Positions 6,359 to 15,121 are shown, counted from the stretch's first letter. The stretch is 40,514 nt of DNA from Clostridiales bacterium (GCA_004557735.1 SFFV01000017.1:1-40514), one strand, 5' to 3'. A program made the numbers and translations. Notes: generated from the letters alone by a model not told the origin.

Positions 6359-7849
6359 ATGGACCTCAGCAAACTGCAGAACGGCAGCGACGTGCGCGGT
6401 GTGGCGCTCGCTGGCGTGGAGAATAAACCGGTAACGCTTGACGATGCGGCGGTGCGCGCCATTGCGGGCGGATTTGCGCGCTTTCTGCGCGCGCGGCTCG
6501 GAAAAGAGCGCTTTTGCGTGAGCGTCGGGCGCGACTCGCGCCTTTCGGGCAAAGCGATCGCCGAAGCGCTTTGCGAAACGCTCGCCGCGTGCGGCGCCGC
6601 GGTGACCGATCTCGGTCTCTGCACCACTCCGGCGATGTTTATGACGACCGTGACGGGCGAAGCGCCGTTCGACGCCGCCGTGATGATCACGGCAAGCCAC
6701 CTGCCGTGGAACCGCAACGGACTCAAATTCTTCACCGCCGCCGGCGGCGCGGAGAGCGCGGACGTGCGCGAGATACTCCGCCTTGCCCTGGAGCCTCTTC
6801 CGGCCGCGCCCGGCGGCAGCGTACAAAGCGGCGGGTTTCTGGAAACCTACGCCGCGCTGCTGCGCGAAAAGATCGTCGCCGCGGCGAACGGCTGTGAAAA
6901 GCCCCTGGCCGGAAAGCGCATCGTTGTGGACGCCGGAAACGGCGCGGGCGGCTTCTTTGCCGAAAAGGTCCTCGCGCCTCTCGGCGCGGACACGACGGGC
7001 AGCCGGTATCTTGACCCCGACGGGCGCTTTCCGAACCATGTGCCGAACCCCGAGCTGCCGGAGGCGATGGACAGCATCCGCGCCGCGGTGCTCGAAAGCC
7101 GCGCCGATTTCGGCATCATTTTCGATACCGACGTTGACCGCGCCGGAGCCGTCCTCGCCGACGGGGAGGAGCTCAACCGCAACCGGCTCATCGCGCTCAT
7201 TTCGGCGATTCTGCTGCGTGAGCACCCCGGCACGGCGATCGTGACCGATTCCATCACATCCACGGGGCTTGCGGAGTTTATCGCCGCGCACGGCGGCGTG
7301 CACCGCCGCTTCCGCCGCGGCTACCGCAACGTCATCAACGAAGCGCTGCGGCTTAACGCCGCGGGGCAGGACTGCCAGCTTGCCATTGAGACCTCCGGCC
7401 ACGCGGCGCTCAAGGAAAACTACTTCCTGGACGACGGGGCGTATCTCGTCACGCGGTTTTTGATGGAGCTCGCCGCCGGGCGCAGTCTGGAAGGGCTGCT
7501 CGCCGGACTGCGCGAGCCGGCCGAGAGCCGGGAATTCCGGCTGAAGATCGCCGGAGAGGATTTCCGCGCCGCGGGGCAGGCGGTGCTCGATTCCCTTGCC
7601 GGGTACGCGAAGGAGCAGCCCGGCTGGAGCATCGCGCCCGACAACTGCGAGGGCGTGCGCGTCGATCTTGACCGCGCACACGGCGACGGATGGTTCCTGC
7701 TGCGCCTCTCGCTGCACGATCCGATCCTCCCGCTCAACATCGAAAGCGACCGGGAACACGGCGCGCGGACGATCGCCCGCGAGCTCGCGCCGTTCCTCGC
7801 GCGGCAGACGATCCTGGACGCCTCCTCCGTGCTGGAATTTACATTGTAA
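6359..7849 (+). CDS. Phosphohexomutase (phosphoglucomutase/phosphomannomutase family)
   Basis: The 496-residue alpha-D-phosphohexomutase interconverts hexose 1- and 6-phosphates. The catalytic Ser113 lies in TASHLPWNRNGLKFF, the metal loop is DTDVDRAG (Asp256, 258, 260), RGYRNVI and the sugar-binding ETSGHAALKENYFLDDGAYLV follow, and the C-terminal phosphate-binding region is RLSLHDPILPLNIES. The last motif departs from the usual R-x-SGTEP and, with TASHLPWN, marks a subgroup also seen in plant plastid-type enzymes. This makes the exact substrate (glucose, mannose or glucosamine phosphate) uncertain. It has its own promoter. The next operon encodes a possible sugar-phosphate importer, but their link is only proximity. 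Confidence 0.88.
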   Translation: MDLSKLQNGSDVRGVALAGVENKPVTLDDAAVRAIAGGFARFLRARLGKERFCVSVGRDSRLSGKAIAEALCETLAACGAAVTDLGLCTTPAMFMTTVTGEAPFDAAVMITASHLPWNRNGLKFFTAAGGAESADVREILRLALEPLPAAPGGSVQSGGFLETYAALLREKIVAAANGCEKPLAGKRIVVDAGNGAGGFFAEKVLAPLGADTTGSRYLDPDGRFPNHVPNPELPEAMDSIRAAVLESRADFGIIFDTDVDRAGAVLADGEELNRNRLIALISAILLREHPGTAIVTDSITSTGLAEFIAAHGGVHRRFRRGYRNVINEALRLNAAGQDCQLAIETSGHAALKENYFLDDGAYLVTRFLMELAAGRSLEGLLAGLREPAESREFRLKIAGEDFRAAGQAVLDSLAGYAKEQPGWSIAPDNCEGVRVDLDRAHGDGWFLLRLSLHDPILPLNIESDREHGARTIARELAPFLARQTILDASSVLEFTL

Positions 7850-7980
7850 AGCGCCGCAAAGCATTGTAAAGCCGTGTAAAGGATGTTTGTTTTTCGTGGA
7901 AAGACAAACTACACAAAACACAGCAAAAATGCGCCGTTATTCTATTGCATTTTCCCAATAAAGCGACTATAATGTAAAGC
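7845..7980 (+). repeat. Four direct TGTAAAG(C/G) repeats upstream of the importer operon
   Basis: TGTAAAGC occurs at 7845-7852, 7865-7872 and 7973-7980, and TGTAAAGG at 7875-7882. The first copy overlaps the phosphohexomutase stop and the last abuts the -10 box of the next promoter. Repeats of one octamer around a promoter suggest a regulator site. Between them lies a ten-pair hairpin (7884-7908) without a clear T-run. No regulator can be named. Confidence 0.4.
7945..7973 (+). promoter_or_regulatory. Promoter of the binding-protein/ABC operon
   Basis: TTGCAT (7945-7950), a 17-base spacer and a perfect TATAAT (7968-7973). The ATG of the lipoprotein gene is 52 bases downstream, with AGGAGG ten bases before it. 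This is one of the best vegetative promoters in the window. Confidence 0.8.
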
Positions 7981-8024
7981 ATAAATTCCCGTACAGGGGA
8001 TCATTTTTAGGAGGAAGATAACCA

Positions 8025-9308
8025 ATGAAGAAAGCAATCGCTCTCATTCTGGCTCTGGTCATGGTTCTCTCGCTGGCTGCCTGCGGCACCCAGGCGGAGA
8101 CTCCGGCCGCCGAGCCGACGGAAGCGCCCGCGGAGCAGCCCGCCGAGCAGCCCGCCGAGCAGCCCGCCGAGACGGAAACGGCGAAGGATTACTCGGGCTA
8201 CACCATCCGTATTTACTCCAACTCCAACTCCACGGAGCGCACCACCTGGCTCGTGAACGAAGCCAAAGACGCCGGGTTCACCATCAGCATCGACGACAAC
8301 AGCGTCATCTCCGGCGACACGGCTGCCATTCAGGCCGCCAACGAGAAGAAGGACGGCGACATCCTCTTCGGCCTGAACGAGACCCGCTGGGGCCAGGTCG
8401 TGGACGGCGTTTACGAGAACCTGTCCCTGATTGACTGGACTCCGTCCTGGGCGGAAGAGGTCGGCGAATACGCGTATGACGGCCAGGCCTACGGCCTCGT
8501 CATCCAGAACGTCCTCATGCTCTACCGCACCGACGAGCTCGGCACCAACGGCGAGGAGCTGCACTTTGCGCACTGGGCCGACGTTGTTGACAGCGGCTAC
8601 ACCTGGTACCGCCAGAACAAGGTCGGCGGCACGACCAACGCCAACATCAACTCCGCCATGCTCTACCCCTTCACCGATCCTGCCTCTCCCGCCGGCGGCG
8701 TCTCCGTCGATGGCTGGAAGACCCTGTGGAAGTACTGCGCCGAGGGCAAGTTCGGCGGCGACGACTGGAAGTACGGCTTTGATCCTCTGAACAAGGGCGA
8801 CGTTGCCGTTTCCTCGTTCTACTCCTCTTCTCTCTACGGCAAGCTGGACGCCGCGGCGGAAGGCTCCGAGCACCCCATCACCGACTGCTGGAAGCTCGTT
8901 GACATCGACGACGGCACATATTACATCGCCGAGTACATCGGCATCCTGAACAAGGAAGGCCGCACCGAGGAAGAGACCGAGGCCGTCAAGGCGTTCGCCG
9001 AGTGGTTCGGCTCCGCCGATACCCAGGCTGCCTGGGCCGAAGAGTTTGACTCCTTCCCCTGCAACCAGGGTGCTGTTGCGCTGGTTTACGGCTCCGACGT
9101 TCCCGAGATCTACCTCATCAAGAACTTCGCCCTCACGACCGTTCCCGGCACCGACATGACGTATGCCGCCTACGTCGCTGCCCACAGCGCCGAGTGGACG
9201 AACATCATGACCAACCTTGGCTTCTACTGGGCCGATTCCAACAACGCTCCCGCCGAGCCCGATTGGGACAATCTCGACTGGGCGACGCTGACGCAGAAGG
9301 CCGAGTAA
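8025..9308 (+). CDS. ABC-transporter substrate-binding lipoprotein
   Basis: The 427-residue protein starts with a lipoprotein signal ending in LAAC, so Cys20 is lipidated. Next comes an EQPAEQPAEQPAE linker encoded by three tandem 12-base units (about residues 35-50), then a periplasmic-binding-protein fold starting YTIRIYSNSNSTERTTWLVNEAKDAGF. The fold and the operon place it with the FbpA/AfuA/spermidine-type group (cluster D or F), whose ligands include ferric iron, thiamine, phosphonates and hexose phosphates. The family's iron-binding tandem tyrosines are not evident near the C-terminus, which weakens an iron role. Codon choice here is notably C-ending and biased (AAC, GGC, CTC), typical of high expression. 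A 12-pair hairpin follows the gene. Confidence 0.85.
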   Translation: MKKAIALILALVMVLSLAACGTQAETPAAEPTEAPAEQPAEQPAEQPAETETAKDYSGYTIRIYSNSNSTERTTWLVNEAKDAGFTISIDDNSVISGDTAAIQAANEKKDGDILFGLNETRWGQVVDGVYENLSLIDWTPSWAEEVGEYAYDGQAYGLVIQNVLMLYRTDELGTNGEELHFAHWADVVDSGYTWYRQNKVGGTTNANINSAMLYPFTDPASPAGGVSVDGWKTLWKYCAEGKFGGDDWKYGFDPLNKGDVAVSSFYSSSLYGKLDAAAEGSEHPITDCWKLVDIDDGTYYIAEYIGILNKEGRTEEETEAVKAFAEWFGSADTQAAWAEEFDSFPCNQGAVALVYGSDVPEIYLIKNFALTTVPGTDMTYAAYVAAHSAEWTNIMTNLGFYWADSNNAPAEPDWDNLDWATLTQKAE

Positions 9309-9330
9309 TTCCCCGTCACCCTGAAATTCT

Positions 9331-9359
9331 GTATGGCGAGCCCCCGCGGCTCGCCATAC
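9331..9359 (+). terminator. Intercistronic hairpin, partial terminator or mRNA stabiliser
   Basis: GTATGGCGAGCC (9331-9342) pairs perfectly with 9348-9359 around a five-base loop. A weak T-rich stretch follows. Such hairpins after the binding-protein gene typically keep its message more abundant than that of the transporter subunits. Confidence 0.65.
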
Positions 9360-9422
9360 TTCATATTTTCCGAAACCATCATCCGCCCATAGTCCCGGCA
9401 AAAGAGAGGAAGGAATGCCACT

Positions 9423-10463
9423 GTGATCCGGCTCAATAACATTGTCGTCAAATTCGGCGACTTCACCGCGCTGCACGACATCAACGTCCATGTGAAAGAG
9501 GGCGAATTCTTTACGTTCCTCGGCCCGTCCGGCTGCGGCAAAACGACAACGCTCCGCACCATCACCGGCTTTATCGAGCCGGCGGAGGGACAGGTGTTCG
9601 TGCGCGACCGCGACATCACCCACGTTCCCATCGAGGAGCGCAACATCGGCATCGTGTTCCAGAGCTACGCGCTCTTCCCGACGATGACCGTGTACGACAA
9701 CATTGCGTTCGGCCTGCGCGTCAAGAAGATGAAGAAGGCGGAGGTGGACGAAAAGGTCCGCGCCATCGCCAAAAAGGTCGATCTTTCGGACGAGCAGCTC
9801 AAGAAGGCCGTGTCGCAGCTCTCCGGCGGCCAGCAGCAGCGCGTCGCCATCGCCCGCGCGCTCGTCACCGAGCCCGCCATCATCTGTCTGGACGAGCCGC
9901 TGTCCAACCTGGACGCCAAGCTCCGCGTCCAGCTGCGTATGGAGCTCAAAAAGATGCAGAAGGATTTCGGCATCACGAGCATCTACGTTACCCACGATCA
10001 GGAGGAGGCGCTCACGCTCTCCGACCGCATCGCGGTGTTCAACAAGGGCGTGATCGAGCAGATCGGCACGCCGAACGAAATTTACAACCACTCCGCCACG
10101 GAATTCGTGTGCAACTTCATCGGCGACATCAACCGTCTCTCGGACGATATCGTGGAAAAGCTCAACGCCAAAGGCGCGCAGCTTGACCCGACACACCACC
10201 ACTACATCCGTCTCGAGCGCGTCCATGTCAACGACGCTCAGCACGCGGAATCCGGCGCCGTTTCGCTTTCCGGCACCGTGGAATCGAGAGAGTATTACGG
10301 TCTGTATATAAAGTATTACATCAACGTCGGCAGCCAGACGCTCAAGGTCATCGAGCGCAACGACGGCGTGCACCTGCACGACACCGGCGACGCCGTGACC
10401 GTCACGGTCCACCCCGACGATCTTATGAGCTACGCGCCCAACGGGGAGGAGGCCGGGAAATGA
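9423..10463 (+). CDS. ABC-transporter ATPase (PotA/FbpC type)
   Basis: The 346-residue ATPase has Walker A GPSGCGKTT (about residues 38-46), the Q-loop VFQSYALFPTMTV, the signature LSGGQQQR, Walker B IICLDEPLSNLDAKLR and the switch THDQEEALT. A C-terminal TOBE-like extension (about residues 240-346) is typical of PotA, FbpC and related importers. The start is the GTG at 9423, since the nearby ATG is out of frame; AGGAAGGA stands upstream. Its stop overlaps the permease start as ATGA, so the subunits are translationally coupled. It powers uptake by the fused permease encoded next. Confidence 0.93.
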   Translation: MIRLNNIVVKFGDFTALHDINVHVKEGEFFTFLGPSGCGKTTTLRTITGFIEPAEGQVFVRDRDITHVPIEERNIGIVFQSYALFPTMTVYDNIAFGLRVKKMKKAEVDEKVRAIAKKVDLSDEQLKKAVSQLSGGQQQRVAIARALVTEPAIICLDEPLSNLDAKLRVQLRMELKKMQKDFGITSIYVTHDQEEALTLSDRIAVFNKGVIEQIGTPNEIYNHSATEFVCNFIGDINRLSDDIVEKLNAKGAQLDPTHHHYIRLERVHVNDAQHAESGAVSLSGTVESREYYGLYIKYYINVGSQTLKVIERNDGVHLHDTGDAVTVTVHPDDLMSYAPNGEEAGK

Positions 10464-12367
10464 CACTGCGGCCGAAGCCCTTCCAGCCGATCAAAATGCT
10501 GCAGATCATCGGCGGCGTTTTCTTCGCGTATCTCTTCTTCGGGTTTATGCTGCTGCCGTGCCTGAACACGCTCACCAGCATTTTCACCGTCAGGAACGCC
10601 GCCGGGGAGATCGATCCTCTCGCGGTCATCCGCTTCTTCCTTGCGGGATCCATGTCCCAGTATGTGTGGAACTCGCTCAAGCTGGCGCTGTGCCTTGTCA
10701 TCACGGTCAACGTCGTCGGCATTTCCATCGTGCTGCTGACCGAGTACTTTGACATCAAGGGCGCAAAGATCCTCCGTCTCGGCTATATGACGACGCTCAT
10801 TTACTCCGGCGTCGCGCTCGTCACGGGCTACATGTTCCTGTACGCCAGCGACGGCATCATCACCACCCAGCTCAAGGACGCGTTCCCGAACATCAACGTC
10901 AACTGGTTCACCGGCTTCAACGCGGTGCTCTTCACGATGACGTTCGCCTGCACGAGCAACCATGCGCTCTTTCTGCGCAACGCCATCCGCGGCATCGACT
11001 ACAACACCGTCGAGGCCGCCCGAAACATGGGCGCAAAGCCCTTTAAGGTACTCTGGAAGGTCGTATTCCCGACGCTTCTGCCGACGCTCTTCTCGCTCAC
11101 GGTCATGACGTTCATCACGGGCCTGTGCGCGATGAGCGCGCCGACGCTTCTCGGCTACGACTCCATCAACCCCGAGATTGTCCGTCTGGCCGGCTCGTCC
11201 GTGGCGGACGAGGCGTTCCCGCAGGCGCGCGCGGCGCTGCTCTCGATCATCCTCGCGTGCTTCACGATCCTTCTGCTCACCGTCCTCTCGTCCTACGAGC
11301 GCAAGGGGCATTACCTCTCCGTCTCCAAAACGAAGGCGAAGCTCCAGAAGCAGAAGATCACGAATCCCGTCGCGAACGTCCTTGCGCACATCTACGCCTA
11401 CGTCCTGTTCATCATCTACATGACGCCGGTCGTGATGATCGTCGTCTTCTCGTTCCAGACGTTCAGCGCCGTCCGTATGCGCAAGCTGGATCTTTCGCAG
11501 TGGACGCTCGTGAACTACTTCGGCAAGCAGGACTATTCGTATCTCACGTCCCGCGGCACCTATAAGGTCCGCGAGGGCTCGATCTCCGGCGTGTTCTCCA
11601 ACGAGGCGACGCTCGGCGGCATCCAGACGAGCTTTGTCATGTCCGTCGTCGCCGCGGCGCTCGCGTGCGTGATCGTCGTCGTGGCATGCAACTACATTTT
11701 CAAGCACAAAAAGACCGGCACGATCCTTGAGTACGCGCTGCTCTTCCCGTGGCTGCTGCCGACGATCCTCATCTGCTATTCGTACCGCACGTTTTTCAAC
11801 AGCGGCGACGTCTGGTATGTGTTCGGCCAGAACCTGTACTACGCCGACCGCGTGCGGATACTCATCATTATCGCGTATACGGTTGTAAAGCTGCCGTTTT
11901 CGCTGCGCATGATCAAGGCGGCGTTTTACGCCATCGACGAGGAGCTTGAGGACGCCGCGCGGAATCTCGGCGCGGGGCCGGTGCGGACGTTCCTCAAGGT
12001 AAAGCTCCCGATCATATTGCCGAGCGTGCTCGCGGTGTTCGCGCTGAACTTCAACGCGCTCTTTACCGAGTATGACATGTCGGCTACATTTGCAAGCACC
12101 TACGGCACGACATACGCCATGGTCATCCAGAGCATGTGCCGCGAGGAGGGGCTGTACGGCTACAACGTCAACGCCTCCGGCCGCCGGTGCGCCTCGACGG
12201 TATTTATCATGCTCGTGTCGGGTCTCATTCTGTATCTCGTATACGGCGTGGGCGCGCGCGATCTCGGCGAACGGCTCGAAGCGCGCGACCGCCGCCGCAA
12301 ACGGATCGACCGTGTGAAAGCCGTGTTTCGCAAAAAGCAGCCGGCGGAGGCGGCAAGCCCTCAATGA
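10460..12367 (+). CDS. Fused double-domain ABC permease (FbpB/AfuB-like)
   Basis: The 635-residue protein carries two homologous six-helix permease halves in one chain. Each contains the ATPase-contacting EAA loop: EAARNMGAKPFKVLWKVVFPTLLP in the first half (about residue 180-203) and EDAARNLGAGPVRTFLKVKLPIILP in the second (about residue 496-520). Fused permeases of this size occur in ferric-iron (FbpB), thiamine (ThiP) and hexose-phosphate (AfuB) importers. The ATG overlaps the ATPase stop by four bases and the TGA overlaps the start of the phosphatase gene by four, so three proteins are coupled. A single chain replacing two subunits means the complex needs only one permease plus two ATPases. 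The substrate is unresolved. Confidence 0.9.
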   Translation: MTLRPKPFQPIKMLQIIGGVFFAYLFFGFMLLPCLNTLTSIFTVRNAAGEIDPLAVIRFFLAGSMSQYVWNSLKLALCLVITVNVVGISIVLLTEYFDIKGAKILRLGYMTTLIYSGVALVTGYMFLYASDGIITTQLKDAFPNINVNWFTGFNAVLFTMTFACTSNHALFLRNAIRGIDYNTVEAARNMGAKPFKVLWKVVFPTLLPTLFSLTVMTFITGLCAMSAPTLLGYDSINPEIVRLAGSSVADEAFPQARAALLSIILACFTILLLTVLSSYERKGHYLSVSKTKAKLQKQKITNPVANVLAHIYAYVLFIIYMTPVVMIVVFSFQTFSAVRMRKLDLSQWTLVNYFGKQDYSYLTSRGTYKVREGSISGVFSNEATLGGIQTSFVMSVVAAALACVIVVVACNYIFKHKKTGTILEYALLFPWLLPTILICYSYRTFFNSGDVWYVFGQNLYYADRVRILIIIAYTVVKLPFSLRMIKAAFYAIDEELEDAARNLGAGPVRTFLKVKLPIILPSVLAVFALNFNALFTEYDMSATFASTYGTTYAMVIQSMCREEGLYGYNVNASGRRCASTVFIMLVSGLILYLVYGVGARDLGERLEARDRRRKRIDRVKAVFRKKQPAEAASPQ

Positions 12368-12984
12368 TAAAAAACGTCCTCTTTGATATGGGCAACGTGC
12401 TCATCCGGTTCGCGCCGGAGGTGTTCGTCCGGAACGCCGGCGTTTCCGGGGACGATCAGAAGCTGCTGCTGCGCGAGCTGTTCGGCAGCATCGACTGGAT
12501 CGAGCTTGACCGCGGAACGATCGGCGAAGCGGAGATCATCGAGCGCTGTACGGCGCGCGTCGGCGAGCCGCTGCGCGGCGCGGTCGAAAAGCTCGTCGGC
12601 CACTGGGACCGCCCGGAGCTTCCGGTCGAGGGCATGAAGGCGCTCACCGACGAGCTTTACGAAAAGGGGTATGGGCTGTACCTTCTTACGAATGCGGGGC
12701 CGCGTCACCGGGAATACTGGCCGCGCTTTGCCGCGGCGGAGCATTTCCCGGAGGAGCGCATCTACCGCTCGGCGGACGTGCGGCTTCTCAAGCCCGACCC
12801 GGCTTTCTTTGAAGGCGCGCTCGGCAAGTTCGGTCTGGACCGCGCGGAGTGCGTGTTCATCGACGACTCGGCCACGAATGCCGAGGGCGCGCGGCGCGTC
12901 GGGCTCGACGCAATCGTGTTCTTCGGCGACGCCGTCAGACTGCGGGGCGAGCTTCGCGCGCGCGGCGTGGATGTTGGCGAATAA
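12364..12984 (+). CDS. HAD-family phosphatase (YihX-like)
   Basis: The 206-residue HAD hydrolase has motif I as FDMGNVLIRF (DxxG variant with Asp8 as nucleophile and Asn in the fifth position), motif II as LLTNAG, the motif III lysine in LLKPDPAFF, and motif IV as FIDDSATNAEGA. The 'MGNVL' motif I and helical cap resemble YihX, an alpha-D-glucose-1-phosphate phosphatase, and other sugar-phosphate phosphatases. Its start at 12364 overlaps the permease stop (ATGA), which ties it to the importer. A phosphatase coupled to an importer would fit uptake of a phosphorylated substrate followed by dephosphorylation inside the cell; this is inference. A strong terminator follows two bases after the stop. 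Confidence 0.85.
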   Translation: MIKNVLFDMGNVLIRFAPEVFVRNAGVSGDDQKLLLRELFGSIDWIELDRGTIGEAEIIERCTARVGEPLRGAVEKLVGHWDRPELPVEGMKALTDELYEKGYGLYLLTNAGPRHREYWPRFAAAEHFPEERIYRSADVRLLKPDPAFFEGALGKFGLDRAECVFIDDSATNAEGARRVGLDAIVFFGDAVRLRGELRARGVDVGE

Positions 12985-12985
12985 G

Positions 12986-13017
12986 AAGCGGCTCCCCTGC
13001 GCGCAGGGGAGCCGCTT
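12986..13017 (+). terminator. Terminator of the importer operon
   Basis: A 15-base arm (12986-13000) is complementary to 13003-13017, starting directly after the HAD stop. The trailing sequence is only moderately T-rich (CCTCTT), so some read-through is possible. Confidence 0.65.
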
Positions 13018-13209
13018 CCTCTTACAGCGGCTGTAACGCCGAAACAGGGCGGCGGGATAAAAAATGCCGGCCGACGCGGGGCCTTTTTGGCTCCCGGTTC
13101 GGCGAAACAACGAAAAACAGGCCAAAATCTTTTCCGGTTTTTTATTTTGCCCTATAGCGGCTGCATGCCATATTCTGTTATTATATGGAATAAAGAGAGG
13201 GGAAACCAC

Positions 13210-14106
13210 ATGAATCGCTACGCCGTCGCCGCCGTGCTGTCCGGCGCATTTTTCGGCCTGACCGGCCTTTTTACCCGCACGCTGACCGGCGCGGGACTGA
13301 GCACGATGGGCATTCTTTCCATCCGCTGCTCCGTGGCCGCGCTCTGCTTCTTCTGCACTGCCCTCGGCGATATCCGCCAGCTGAAAATGCATAAGAAGGA
13401 CTTTTGGCTCTTCGCCGCCGTCGGCATTCTCGGGCAGGGCATGTTCTCATTCTGCTACTATAATGCCATCAACATGATGTCCATCTCCACGGCGTGCATC
13501 CTCATGTATCTCTCGCCGGTGTTCGTCACCATCCTGGCGCGCGTGGTGTTCAGGGACGCCATCTCCCGCCGCACGGTGTTCGCGATCGTTCTCTGCATCG
13601 TGGGCTGCGCGTGCGTATCCGGCTTCGGCGGCACGGTGACGCTCCTCGGCTTCGTCTGCGGTCTCGGCTCGGCGATCGCGTTCGCGCTCATCAATATTTT
13701 GACGCGCGCGCTCCTCGGCCGCGGCTATACCGGCAAAGCCGTCAGCTTCTGGATCTGCGTGTTCGCCGCCGTTTTCGGCATCGTCATGGATCTTCTGCTC
13801 TTCCGCGAGGGATATTCCCGCCCGTTTGCGGTTCTCTTCTCCGGCTGGAAGATCTTCCTTGTGGGCATCGCGATGGCGGTCACGACGGGCTTTTTGGCTT
13901 ACCGCTTCTTCTCGCTGGCGCTGCATGGCTGCAAGAGCGGCACGGTGTCCATCCTCGCAAGCAGCGAGCCCGTGGTGGAAACGCTTGTGAGCGTGTTCGT
14001 GTTCCGTGAGCCGTTCGGCGTTCTCGGCGTCGTCGGCATCGTGCTCGTGCTTGCGGGCATCGTGCTGCAGAATACCACGTCCAAAAGCGAATCCGCCGCG
14101 CAGTAA
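13210..14106 (+). CDS. EamA/DMT family transporter
   Basis: The 298-residue protein has ten hydrophobic segments in two EamA repeats. The first opens RYAVAAVLSGAFFGLTGLFTRTL; the second opens LGFVCGLGSAIAFALINILTRALLG (about residue 150). The second repeat ends with SILASSEPVVETLVSVFVFREPFGVLGVVGIVLVLAGIVL, the conserved helix pair with the Glu-Pro kink. Members export or import amino acids and other metabolites. I chose the ATG at 13210, preceded by AGAGAGGGGAAA; open frame upstream lacks a ribosome site. A MerR regulator starts 30 bases after the stop and probably shares the transcript. The substrate is unknown. Confidence 0.9.
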   Translation: MNRYAVAAVLSGAFFGLTGLFTRTLTGAGLSTMGILSIRCSVAALCFFCTALGDIRQLKMHKKDFWLFAAVGILGQGMFSFCYYNAINMMSISTACILMYLSPVFVTILARVVFRDAISRRTVFAIVLCIVGCACVSGFGGTVTLLGFVCGLGSAIAFALINILTRALLGRGYTGKAVSFWICVFAAVFGIVMDLLLFREGYSRPFAVLFSGWKIFLVGIAMAVTTGFLAYRFFSLALHGCKSGTVSILASSEPVVETLVSVFVFREPFGVLGVVGIVLVLAGIVLQNTTSKSESAAQ

Positions 14107-14136
14107 TTCTTCTGTTTCCCGAAGGAAGGGGTCGTT

Positions 14137-14964
14137 ATGGGTTCCCGGCTTTATGACATGTCCTATCCGCAGTACACGGTGCACGACGTTTCGGCGCTGA
14201 CCGGCCTCACGCCGCAGACCATCCGGTACTACGACGGCATCGGCGTCGTTGTGCCGCGGCGCGGCGCGCAGGGGCAGCGGCTGTATTCGTACTACGATGT
14301 GCTCAATCTCGTCCGGCGCAGTCTCTATAAGGCGCAGGGCTTCTCCCTGCAGGAGACGGAGCAGGTGCTCTCCGGCGCGATCACGTCCCGGCTCGGCGCG
14401 CTGCTGGAGGAAAAACGCGCCGACATTGAGGAAAAGCAGCGCGCGCTCCGGCTCGCGCGGCTCAACCTTGACCGTATGTCCGCGCAGCTCGACCGGCTCG
14501 GCGTCTGCCGCGGGCGGGTGATGTATCTCGAGCGCCCGGCGAGCTGGCATGTGCCGTACAGCCGCGACGGGCACATCTGCTTTGAAGAGGCGAGCCGCGC
14601 GGCGCACTCCGGGTGCGGCAGCGCGTTCGCGTTTGCGTTCTCTCTGCCCGCCGTGGGGGAGCCGGACGACTGCGCGGACTGGGACGTGACGATGCCCTCG
14701 CCGTTTGCCGAGGAGCTGGGCTTTACGGCGCTGCCGGGCGCGGTGTTTGTCCCGGCGCGGTACTGCCTGTACACCGTGATCGAAACGCCGGGCATGGATT
14801 TCCTCCGCCGCGAGGCGCTCCGGCCGCTCTACGATTTTGTCGCGCAGCAAGATCTCACGCCGGAGGGGATGATATACGGCCGTGACATCGTGAACGACGC
14901 CTCCGGCGGCGTGACACTGCGTTATTATGAGGCGTGGCTGCCCGTCCGCGGACCGGAGGGATAA
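14137..14964 (+). CDS. MerR-family regulator with GyrI-like effector domain
   Basis: The 275-residue protein has a MerR winged helix at residues about 13-80 (YTVHDVSALTGLTPQTIRYYDGIGVVVPRR, then QRLYSYYDVLNLVRRSLYKAQGFSL). A dimerising coiled coil follows (about 85-125), then a C-terminal domain (about 130-270) whose strand-rich pattern and ETPGMDFLRREALRPLYDFVAQQDL fit the BmrR/GyrI-like ligand-binding fold. Such regulators sense amphipathic drugs or metabolites and activate efflux genes. It sits directly downstream of an EamA transporter, its most likely target. The start at 14137 has GGAAGG upstream. No MerR-type 19-bp-spaced promoter is obvious before the transporter gene. Confidence 0.88.
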   Translation: MGSRLYDMSYPQYTVHDVSALTGLTPQTIRYYDGIGVVVPRRGAQGQRLYSYYDVLNLVRRSLYKAQGFSLQETEQVLSGAITSRLGALLEEKRADIEEKQRALRLARLNLDRMSAQLDRLGVCRGRVMYLERPASWHVPYSRDGHICFEEASRAAHSGCGSAFAFAFSLPAVGEPDDCADWDVTMPSPFAEELGFTALPGAVFVPARYCLYTVIETPGMDFLRREALRPLYDFVAQQDLTPEGMIYGRDIVNDASGGVTLRYYEAWLPVRGPEG

Positions 14965-14973
14965 AGCCGCTGT

Positions 14974-15024
14974 AACGCCGCATGGACCGGAAAATCGCAT
15001 TTTCCCGGTCCATGCGGCGTTTTT
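14974..15024 (+). terminator. Strong terminator after the MerR gene
   Basis: A 17-base arm (14974-14990) pairs with 15005-15021, and TTTTTCGTTTTTC follows. It ends the EamA-MerR transcript. Confidence 0.85.
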
Positions 15025-15121
15025 CGTTTTTCGGGCGCCGTCTTTTCGCACAAAAACCGCGGCGGGAAAAAACAAAAAAACTACTTGGCGGTACAGCGGC
15101 CGAATGGTTTATGATAAAACC

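Noticed and set aside
8130..8172. Short tandem repeat (three 12-base units) as a possible CRISPR or regulatory array
   Set aside because: It encodes the EQPAEQPAEQPAE linker of the lipoprotein, a common low-complexity spacer after the lipid anchor.
8007..12364. Very long open frames (about 640-820 codons) on the minus strand opposite the importer genes
   Set aside because: They mirror real genes in the opposite strand. Their products are rich in Val, Gly, Arg and His with no recognisable domain, an effect of the extreme third-position GC bias.
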